DNA from: Desulfacinum hydrothermale DSM 13146 | GTDB taxonomy: Bacteria > Desulfobacterota > Syntrophobacteria > Syntrophobacterales > DSM-9756 | Length of the DNA stretch: 64,000 nucleotides | Assembly (NCBI RefSeq): GCF_900176285.1 | Contig: NZ_FWXF01000002.1 | Location: 234,437-298,436 of the forward strand | Direction of reading: 5' to 3' | Shown: positions 57,451-64,000 of the stretch, in pieces | Layout of the letters: every line of letters begins with the position of its first letter | Numbering within the stretch: the first letter of the stretch is position 1 | Notes under the pieces: model-generated | Seen by the model: the letters and a program-made list of their open reading frames with translations, nothing else | The model's database searches: none | Told to the model about the DNA's origin: nothing | Made by a program: the position numbers and the translations under genes

Positions 57451-57576
57451 GGGACTTGCCTTGGAATTGGAAGGCGTTGTACGCGGGGGAGTGAGGGGAT
57501 TTTGGGGCTGCCCGATGTGATTTTTTTCTCTTAAAGAAGCGGCCATTCACCAACCGAACCGAAACCAGAGGTCACG

Positions 57577-60168
57577 ATGAGCGACGTCAACATCTGGATC
57601 AACGATCAGCAAGTGAAGGCGAAGGCGGGCCAAACGATCCTGGAGGCGGCCGACGCCGCCGGGGTCTACATCCCCCGGCTCTGCTTTCATCCGGCTCTGG
57701 AACCCAGCGGATCGTGCCGCCTGTGCGCAGTGGAAATCGACGGTCAGCGCGGCCTGCCCGCCGCCTGCTCCACGCCGGTGTCGGAAGGCCTTCGGGTGAA
57801 CACCCAATCGGCCAAGGTGCTGGACTTCCGCCGGGAGATGCTCCAGCTCATTTTGCGCGATCACCCGCGCCAGTGCCTGGGTTGTCCGCGCAACGGCACC
57901 TGCGAGCTGCAGCAGCTGGTGACGGTGGTGGGAATCGATTTTCCCTACCCGCCTCCCGACAAGGAGCGCCCGGAGCCGCTGCCCGGCGGGGCCTATTTTG
58001 AACGAGACTACAGCCTGTGTGTTCGGTGCGGCCGCTGCGTGCGGGTGTGCCACGAAGTGCGGGGAGCCCGCGCCATCGTCTTTCGCCAGTCCAAGGACGG
58101 CCGCCCGGAAGTGGGCACACCGTTCGATCGCCCCCTGGAAGAGGCGGGTTGCCAGTTCTGCGGCGCCTGCGTGGACGCCTGCCCGGTGGGCGCCCTCCGG
58201 GAAAACCTGAGCGATGTGCACGGCGAACCCACCGAAAAGATGCAGGCCATGTGCCAGGCGCTCACGGCCATCGTCACCGATCTTTACAAGAAGGAGCTGG
58301 AAACCCAGTGGGGCACCGCACTCTGTCCCATTTGCAGCGCGGGCTGCCGTCTGATGGTGGAAAAGGCCGCCGATGAAACGATCGTTCAGGTCAAACCCAG
58401 CCCGGACGGCCCCAGCAACCAGGGCCAGGCCTGCGTGCAGGGCCGGTTTCTTTTGAAGCGGCATCTGCGGCGCCCGGATCGCCTGGAATCGCCCATGATC
58501 CTGGAAAACGGCCAGTACCGTCCGGCCTCTTGGGACGAGGCACTGGATCGGCTGGCTGGAGCCTTGGCGGATGTCCCGGCGGATCGGGTGGCCTTTTTGA
58601 CCGACGGACGCCTCACCAACGAAGAACTCTTCCGCCTGGGCCGCCTGGCCCAAGGGGCCCTGCCGGGTGCCCAACTGGGTGTGGCGGTCCCCGCCGGTCA
58701 GGTACTCTTCGAAAAGGTCCTGGAAGAAGAGCTGGGCACCGCCGCCGCCACCAACAGCCTGGAGGACTTGGGCGGGTCCCCTGCCATCTTCGCTTTGGGC
58801 CTCAACCCGGCTGCATCCCAGCCCATCGCGGGCACCCGCATCCGCCAGGCGGTGCTCAAAGGCGCCAAGCTGGTGGTGGCCAATCCCTACGATGTGTCCA
58901 TCGCCCGCTACGCCCACGTGCACCTGCGCCCCGTGCCGGGATCCGAAACAGCGCTGGTTTTGGGCCTCCTTCGCGTCATCCTGGACGAAGGCGGCGCGGA
59001 CCAGGAGCTTCCGACCGATCAGCAACAAGCCTTCAAGGAGATGACGGCCGCCTACGACCTGGAAACGGTCTCGCGTCTTACGGGCATCCCCGATGAAACC
59101 CTGGTGGAAGCCGGATGTCTGCTGGCGGCCCAACCCACCGTGGCGGTTTTGGCGGGGCTGGGGGCCTTGAGTGCTCCGGACGTTACCGATCTCGCCCGCG
59201 CGCTGCTCAGCCTGGCCCGGGCCAAGGGCTCCCTGGGGCGTCCCGGCGGCGGCTTCTGGCCCCTGTGGGGCGCCGGCAACCTGCAGGGAGCGCGCGATCT
59301 GGGATGGAGTCCCCAGGTCATGGACGCCCTGGCTCAAGGAAAGATACAGGCCGCCGTGGTGGCGGCCGAAAGCCATGATGGAACACTTTGGGACGTTCTG
59401 GCTCCGTACGCCTCCAAGCTGGAATTTCTGGCCGTTCACGACACGGCGCCGCCGCCCCAGTCCATCCAAGCCCAGGTACTCCTTCCCATGGCCTCGATCC
59501 TGGAAAAGGAAGGATCTCTCACCAACGGGGAACGGCGCGTGCAATGGACGGAAAGGACGCTGGAAGGCCCCGACCAGGCCCGGTCCGCCCTCTTTGTGGC
59601 CCAGGCCCTGGCGGCCCGACGGAACCTGGACCTTCCGGAAGCCACCCCCGGAGACATCCTGGACGAGCTGGCCCAGGCCGTTTCCGGCTACGGAGGTATC
59701 CACCGAAGCCGGGCGCGCTTCCAGCCCGTTCAGGTCCCCTGCCCGGCCCGGGACCACGAGGGAACCCCCGTTCTTTTCCAGGATGCCGTGCCCACCTGGA
59801 AGCCCTGGACGCCCGCCGCGCCACCGGCCCCGCCGGAGGAAGATGCGGCCGCGGAATTCCCCTACGCCGTGGCGGCCAAGGAAAGCCTTCTGCCGTCCTA
59901 TGTGGGCTCCCTGCTGGCCCCGGAGGCGCAGGCCGTCCTGGCCTGTGACGGCGAAATCGAGATGAACCCAGCCGACGCCTACCGCCTGGAATGCGATGCG
60001 GGTGACACGGTGGCGGTGCTCTTCAACGGTGGAGAGGTCACCGGCCGTTTGGCCCTGAACATCCACCTGCCGCCGCGCCTGGTGGCCGTCAAGGCCGAGG
60101 CCCTCCAAGCCGCCGGGGCTTCCAACCGATCCGGAGCATCCATTGCCGCAAAAGTGGAGAAGAGATAG
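57577..60168 (+). CDS. NuoG-like iron-sulfur protein of the molybdopterin oxidoreductase superfamily
   Basis: An 863-residue protein. The N-terminal [2Fe-2S] domain has CFHPALEPSGSCRLC and a later Cys; the His-Cys3 [4Fe-4S] is DHPRQCLGCPRNGTCELQ; a 2[4Fe-4S] domain follows (CVRCGRCVRVC and CQFCGACVDACPVGAL). The next cluster is CPICSAGCRLMVE. The large C-terminal part looks like the FdhF/NuoG fold (SWDEALDRLAG), but where formate dehydrogenases have the Mo-ligand Cys or Sec there is none (LPGAQLGVAVPAG). It is thus an electron wire like NuoG, not a formate dehydrogenase. It heads a four-gene electron-transfer cluster and overlaps none. Confidence 0.85.
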   Translation: MSDVNIWINDQQVKAKAGQTILEAADAAGVYIPRLCFHPALEPSGSCRLCAVEIDGQRGLPAACSTPVSEGLRVNTQSAKVLDFRREMLQLILRDHPRQCLGCPRNGTCELQQLVTVVGIDFPYPPPDKERPEPLPGGAYFERDYSLCVRCGRCVRVCHEVRGARAIVFRQSKDGRPEVGTPFDRPLEEAGCQFCGACVDACPVGALRENLSDVHGEPTEKMQAMCQALTAIVTDLYKKELETQWGTALCPICSAGCRLMVEKAADETIVQVKPSPDGPSNQGQACVQGRFLLKRHLRRPDRLESPMILENGQYRPASWDEALDRLAGALADVPADRVAFLTDGRLTNEELFRLGRLAQGALPGAQLGVAVPAGQVLFEKVLEEELGTAAATNSLEDLGGSPAIFALGLNPAASQPIAGTRIRQAVLKGAKLVVANPYDVSIARYAHVHLRPVPGSETALVLGLLRVILDEGGADQELPTDQQQAFKEMTAAYDLETVSRLTGIPDETLVEAGCLLAAQPTVAVLAGLGALSAPDVTDLARALLSLARAKGSLGRPGGGFWPLWGAGNLQGARDLGWSPQVMDALAQGKIQAAVVAAESHDGTLWDVLAPYASKLEFLAVHDTAPPPQSIQAQVLLPMASILEKEGSLTNGERRVQWTERTLEGPDQARSALFVAQALAARRNLDLPEATPGDILDELAQAVSGYGGIHRSRARFQPVQVPCPARDHEGTPVLFQDAVPTWKPWTPAAPPAPPEEDAAAEFPYAVAAKESLLPSYVGSLLAPEAQAVLACDGEIEMNPADAYRLECDAGDTVAVLFNGGEVTGRLALNIHLPPRLVAVKAEALQAAGASNRSGASIAAKVEKR

Positions 60169-60170
60169 CC

Positions 60171-61016
60171 ATGTATCCCATTGTCGATCATGAAGTACTG
60201 GCCCCCAGGGTTCACCGGTTGCGTGTCCAGGCCCCCGTGGTGGCCGAAAAGGCCAAGCCCGGACAATTTGTGATCCTCATCATCGACGAAAAGGGCGAGC
60301 GGGTTCCCTTCACCATCAGCGACTGGGATCGGGATGCCGGCACGGTGGACTTCGTCTTCATCGAAGTGGGCAAGACCACCCGGCAGCTGGCCGCACTCCA
60401 GCCCGGCGATGAGCTCCTGAGCTTCATCGGCCCCCTGGGACGCCCCGCCGAAGTGGACCACTACGGCCACGTGGTCACGGTGCTCAGTGGCTACGGGATC
60501 GCCGCCACGGTGCCCATCATCCGGGCACTGAAGGAACAGGGCAACACGGTGACCACCATCGTCCAGGCCCCGGACCGGGAACGGCTCTTCGGCCAAAAGC
60601 CCCTGGAGGAGCTGAGCGACCAGCTGATCCTGGCCCTGGGCACCCGGGGCGACGGCATGATGGAAAGCACCACCGTGGCCGTGCGCAAATTGCTGGACGC
60701 CCACCCCAGGAAGCGCATCGACCGCGTGGTGGCCATGTGCTCGCTTTGCCTCATGCGGGTTCTTTCGGAAATGACGCGCCCCTTGGGCATCAAGACCATG
60801 GTGCACCTCACACCGGTCATGGTGGACGGCACCGGCATGTGCGGCGCGTGTCGTCTGAGCGTGGGGGGAACCAACCGGTTTGCCTGCGTGCACGGCCCCG
60901 AATTCGACGGCCACGAAGTGGACGGCTGGGAAGTGCTCATGGCGCGGCGCTGCACCTATGCCGACGAAAGCATCCTGCAGCAGGGCTTCCAGTGCCGCGG
61001 CTGTTCCCAGTGGTGA
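60171..61016 (+). CDS. NfnA-like FAD/[2Fe-2S] ferredoxin-NAD(P)+ reductase subunit
   Basis: A 281-residue member of the PyrK/NfnA (sulfide dehydrogenase beta) family. VPFTISDWDRDAGTVDFVF is the flavin domain. GTGMCGACRLSVGGTNRFAC gives the [2Fe-2S] cysteines, with HGPEFDGHEVDW-like text after it. An extra C-terminal CRGC is present. In Nfn the homologue binds NAD(H) and FAD. It starts two bases after the NuoG-like stop, so the two are co-translated. Confidence 0.9.
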   Translation: MYPIVDHEVLAPRVHRLRVQAPVVAEKAKPGQFVILIIDEKGERVPFTISDWDRDAGTVDFVFIEVGKTTRQLAALQPGDELLSFIGPLGRPAEVDHYGHVVTVLSGYGIAATVPIIRALKEQGNTVTTIVQAPDRERLFGQKPLEELSDQLILALGTRGDGMMESTTVAVRKLLDAHPRKRIDRVVAMCSLCLMRVLSEMTRPLGIKTMVHLTPVMVDGTGMCGACRLSVGGTNRFACVHGPEFDGHEVDGWEVLMARRCTYADESILQQGFQCRGCSQW

Positions 61017-61193
61017 TGTACCATAAAAGCCGTGGTGGAGTTCCGGTTCCTGGGTTTCGGCCTTCCGCCTCCGGTTCCCGATTTCTTGAGCCGTGAGCCT
61101 CGCAGGGCCGGGCACGGGACGCCGGCCACGAACCCGGGCTTTCATCCTTCGTTGTCGCGCCCCGGCGTGCTGGGGGTTTAAGGAGAACGCACA

Positions 61194-62669
61194 ATGACAG
61201 AAGCGAAACAACCCAAGGCCTCCCCCAAAAAGAAGCCCAAATTGAATCTCAACCGGGTGGAGATGCCCAAACAGTCGGAGCATGAGCGCCGCCACAACTT
61301 CGACGAGGTGGCGCTGGGATACAGCTGGGAGCTGGCCAAGGAAGAGGCGAGCCGCTGCATCCAGTGCAAAAAAAGGCCCTGTCAGCAGGGGTGCCCGGTC
61401 AATATCGACATACCGGACTTCATCGCCGCCCTGCAGCGCGAAGATATCGAAGAGGCGGCCAAGGTCCTCAAGAAAAAGACGTCGCTTCCGGGCGTGTGCG
61501 GCCGGGTCTGCCCCCAGGAGCTCCAGTGTGAGAACGCCTGCACGCTCAACAAAAAGGGCGCTCCAGTGGCCATCGGCCGTCTGGAACGGTTCATTGCCGA
61601 CTGGGAGCGCACCCAGGGAAGTGCCACCATGCCGGACATGGCCCCGTCCACGGGAAAGAAGGTGGCCGTGGTGGGTTCGGGCCCCTCGGGCCTTACGGTG
61701 GCCTCCGACCTGGCCATCCTGGGCCACCAGGTGGTGCTCTTCGAGGCGCTCCACGTGGCGGGCGGCGTCCTGATGTACGGTATCCCCCAGTTCCGTCTGC
61801 CCAAGGAGATCGTGCAGCGCGAAGTGCGCTATGTGCAATCCCTGGGCGTGGACCTTCGCCTCAACACCGTCATCGGCATCAACTACAGCCTGGACGAGCT
61901 GCTCAACGGCGAATTCCATGCGGTCTACCTGGCGCCGGGAGCCGGCCTTCCCAAGTTCATGCGAGTGCCGGGAGAAAACCTCAACATGGTCTATTCGGCC
62001 AATGAATTCCTCACCCGCACCAACCTCATGAAGGCCTACCTCTATCCGGAATACGCCACGCCCCTCAAGATGGGCAAGCGCGTGGCCGTCATCGGCGGCG
62101 GCAACGTGGCCATGGACGCGGCCCGCTGCTCCGTGCGCCTGGGCGCCCAGGAAGTCTACGTCATCTACCGGCGCACCCGCGCCGAGATGCCCGCGCGCCT
62201 GGAAGAGGTGGAAAACGCGGAAGAGGAAGGCATCCAGTTCCATTTTCTGTGCAACCCCACGGGCTTTTTGAGCGATGGGCGCAACAACGTGGCCGCCATG
62301 GAACTGATCCGCATGCGGCTCACGGAACCCGATGAGAGCGGCCGGCGCCGCCCCGTGCCCATCCCGGGAAGCGAATACATCATGGACGTGGACACGGTGG
62401 TCGTGTCCCTGGGAACGTCCCCCAACCCGCTGATCCCCTCCACCACGCCGGATTTGGAGGTGTCCCGCTGGGGCACGGTGGTGGTGGACGAACGGGGCCG
62501 CACCTCCAAGGCTCGGGTCTGGGCCGGGGGCGACATCGTCTCGGGCGGCGCCACCGTGATCAGCGCCATGGGCGAAGGGCGTCGGGCCGCCGCGGCCATG
62601 CACGAATTTTTGAGCAACGGCCAGAAGAAGATCATCCCTCCATCCCCGTCCAAGGACGGAGAGTCCTAA
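61194..62669 (+). CDS. gltA: NfnB/GltA-like NADPH-dependent oxidoreductase subunit
   Basis: A 491-residue member of the glutamate synthase small-subunit family (GltD/NfnB). The N-terminal Fe-S part has CIQCKKRPCQQGCPVNIDIP and LPGVCGRVCPQELQCENAC. FAD motif VAVVGSGPSGLTVASDLAI and NAD(P) motif VAVIGGGNVAMDAARC follow; GGVLMYGIPQFRLPKEIV is characteristic. ATG 61194 has TAAGGAG upstream. With the preceding NfnA-like subunit it could form an NADH-dependent reduced ferredoxin:NADP+ transhydrogenase; the NuoG-like partner is not part of known Nfn. Confidence 0.9.
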   Translation: MTEAKQPKASPKKKPKLNLNRVEMPKQSEHERRHNFDEVALGYSWELAKEEASRCIQCKKRPCQQGCPVNIDIPDFIAALQREDIEEAAKVLKKKTSLPGVCGRVCPQELQCENACTLNKKGAPVAIGRLERFIADWERTQGSATMPDMAPSTGKKVAVVGSGPSGLTVASDLAILGHQVVLFEALHVAGGVLMYGIPQFRLPKEIVQREVRYVQSLGVDLRLNTVIGINYSLDELLNGEFHAVYLAPGAGLPKFMRVPGENLNMVYSANEFLTRTNLMKAYLYPEYATPLKMGKRVAVIGGGNVAMDAARCSVRLGAQEVYVIYRRTRAEMPARLEEVENAEEEGIQFHFLCNPTGFLSDGRNNVAAMELIRMRLTEPDESGRRRPVPIPGSEYIMDVDTVVVSLGTSPNPLIPSTTPDLEVSRWGTVVVDERGRTSKARVWAGGDIVSGGATVISAMGEGRRAAAAMHEFLSNGQKKIIPPSPSKDGES

Positions 62670-62845
62670 GGCGTGGGCATTGAGAGTTAGGCGAAGAGTT
62701 GGCAGGGGCCGCGCGTTTTTCCTGTTCAAGCGCCCCCTCCAAACCACCATAATTGAAAGAAGAAACCGCAGGGCCCCGGGGACCGGCTCCCCCCTACGCC
62801 CTGCTCCATGACCCTTTTCCTCAACATCACATGGGAGAGATGACC

Positions 62846-64000
62846 ATGGTCAACGCGACAAGCACCACCTCCTCGAACCCGGTCGGATCCGTGCTGGTGG
62901 TCGGTGGGGGGATCGCCGGTATGCAGGCGGCCCTGGATCTGGCCGACTCGGGCTACTTCGTCCATCTCGTCGAAAAGACATCCGCCATCGGTGGGACCAT
63001 GGCCCAGCTGGACAAGACCTTCCCCACCGATGACTGCGCCATGTGAATTATCTCGCCCAAACTGGTCGAGGTCGGCCGGCATCTGAACATCGAGTTGTTG
63101 ACGTTGAGCGAAGTGGAAGCGGTGAGCGGGGAGCCCGGAAACTTCCGGGTGAAGGTACACCAGAAGCCCCGTTTCATCGATCCGGACAAGTGCACGGGCT
63201 GCGGCGAGTGCGCCCAGGTCTGTCCCGTGGTCTTGAAAAACGAATACGACATGGGCCTGAGTGAGCGGCGGGCGGCCTACCGGCGTTACGCCCAGGCGGT
63301 CCCCGGGGCCTTCGCCATCGAAAAGCGGGGAACGAGCCCCTGCAAGGCCACCTGTCCGGCGCACATCTCGGTGCAGGGCTACATCGCCCTGGCGGCCCAA
63401 GGCCGCTACCGGGAGGCCCTGGAGCTCATCAAAAAAGACAATCCCCTTCCGGCCATCTGCGGCCGGGTCTGTCACCATCCGTGCGAGACGGCCTGTATGC
63501 GCAACAAAGTGGATGAGCCCGTGGCCATCGACTTCATCAAGCGCTACATCGCCGACCTGGATCTCAAGGACGAAACCCGCTTTGTTCCCGAGATCAAGGA
63601 AAAGCGCGATGAGAAGGTGGCCATCATCGGATCGGGCCCCGCGGGGCTTTCGTGCGCCTACTACCTGGCCCAGGAAGGCTACCGGGTGACGGTCTTCGAA
63701 AAACTCCCGGTTCTCGGCGGCATGCTCACGGTGGGCATCCCGTCCTATCGCCTGCCCCGGGACATCATCGAAGCGGAGATCCAGGTGATCCGGGAGATGG
63801 GCGTGGAGTTCAAGACGGGCGTGGAGATCGGAAAGGATGTCACCATCGCCCAACTGCGGGAGCAGGGCTACAAGGCGATCTTTGTGGGCATCGGCGCCCA
63901 CGAATGCAAGAAGCTCGGGATCGAGGGCGAGGACCTGGAGGGGGTCTATCCGGGCGTGGATTTCTTGCGGGAAGTGAACCTGGGCAACCGGATCTATCTG
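62846..64000 (+). CDS. hdrA: Selenocysteine HdrA-like protein fused to a GltD-like module (3' end cut by window)
   Basis: HdrA-type flavoprotein. FAD motif [20 protein letters not shown], then [32 protein letters not shown]: a TGA at 63044-63046 sits exactly where HdrA has a cysteine, so selenocysteine (residue 67) is read. After it come a [4Fe-4S] set ([13 protein letters not shown]), a GltD/NfnB-like Fe-S domain ([39 protein letters not shown]) and a second FAD domain ([20 protein letters not shown]). Frame is open to the window end. ATG 62846 has GGGAGA seven bases upstream. Fourth gene of the cluster after NuoG-like, NfnA and NfnB. Gene callers will split it at the UGA. Confidence 0.88.
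63052..63070 (+). promoter_or_regulatory. Candidate SECIS hairpin for the HdrA UGA
   Basis: Five bases after the UGA, CTCG pairs with CGAG and, after one mismatch, CCA with TGG around an AAC loop. Position fits a bacterial SECIS; the loop lacks the expected G, so confidence is lower than for the peroxiredoxin. Confidence 0.45.

Larger units (their letters stand above)
57134..57576. other. 443-base divergent intergenic region (glgP / NuoG-like)
   Basis: No gene. It contains the palindrome at 57400-57416 and a promoter candidate at 57422-57450 towards the NuoG-like gene, then a leader of about 120 bases. Nothing else stands out. Confidence 0.5.

Noticed and set aside
57577..60168. Annotation of the NuoG-like gene as a formate dehydrogenase alpha subunit
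   Set aside because: No Cys or Sec at the Mo-ligand position and no formate-site motif; sequence ends in a shortened C-terminal domain.
57547..62750. Antisense open frames of 853 and 923 codons opposite the NuoG-like and Nfn genes
   Set aside because: Shadow frames of strongly conserved genes; no recognisable motif and no ribosome site.
63044..63046. TGA in the HdrA gene read as a stop or pseudogene
   Set aside because: Conserved sequence flanks it on both sides and selenocysteine at this HdrA position is known; no other defect over the next 950 bases.

Overview
The window is GC-rich, densely packed bacterial chromosome. It most resembles a sulfate-reducing or syntrophic member of the Desulfobacterota (former Deltaproteobacteria, Syntrophobacter/Desulfacinum-like). 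Pointers are a PxxKW-family cysteine-rich protein, two electron-transfer flavoprotein (Etf) pairs (one with a ferredoxin-fused EtfA), acyl-CoA catabolism, Nfn/HdrA-type electron-transfer proteins, and two genes that read an in-frame UGA as selenocysteine. This assignment is inferred from gene content only; there is no rRNA or other taxonomic marker.

Layout. 1-479: start of a leftward PilB/GspE-type ATPase. 748-3487: PxxKW protein and a two-gene 2-oxoacid:ferredoxin oxidoreductase. 3645-9291: leftward genes fabH, an atypical SDR, a TrmN6-like methyltransferase, DUF1015, DUF434 and a DnaJ-domain protein. 9433-13301: leftward etfB-etfA-fadD unit with a FadR-like palindrome upstream. 13494-20620: mnmG, a YhcC-like radical SAM protein, a membrane histidine kinase and gltX. 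20770-35006: long rightward run of small membrane protein, yceD, rpmF, plsX, acyl-CoA dehydrogenase, etfB, ferredoxin-fused etfA, fabG, fabF, rpiB, glyA, ribD, ribE, ribBA, ribH, nusB. 35221-41457: leftward hybrid histidine kinase and a TAXI-type TRAP transporter operon. 41829-48607: leftward locus that fits glutarate use: family III CoA transferase, glutaryl-CoA dehydrogenase-like enzyme, and the carboxyltransferase, biotin-carrier and membrane subunits of a Na+-pumping decarboxylase, with an IclR regulator. 49335-57133: VKOR-DsbA fusion, secA, argJ, a selenocysteine peroxiredoxin and a glucan phosphorylase. 57577-64000: NuoG-like protein, NfnA-like and NfnB-like subunits, and a selenocysteine-containing HdrA fused to a GltD-like module, cut by the window edge.

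Themes. Much of the window handles low-potential electrons and acyl-CoAs: 2-oxoacid oxidation to ferredoxin, fatty-acid activation and dehydrogenation through two different Etfs, Na+-coupled decarboxylation, and an Nfn/Hdr-like electron hub. Housekeeping genes (riboflavin, fatty-acid synthesis, glyA, secA, gltX) are interleaved.

The most notable non-coding feature is a family of roughly 155-205 bp intergenic elements with imperfect terminal inverted repeats (four copies). Three copies start a fixed 7-8 bases after a TAG stop codon, and three carry a nested 29-bp GC-rich palindrome. No rRNA, tRNA, CRISPR array, prophage or transposase gene was seen.
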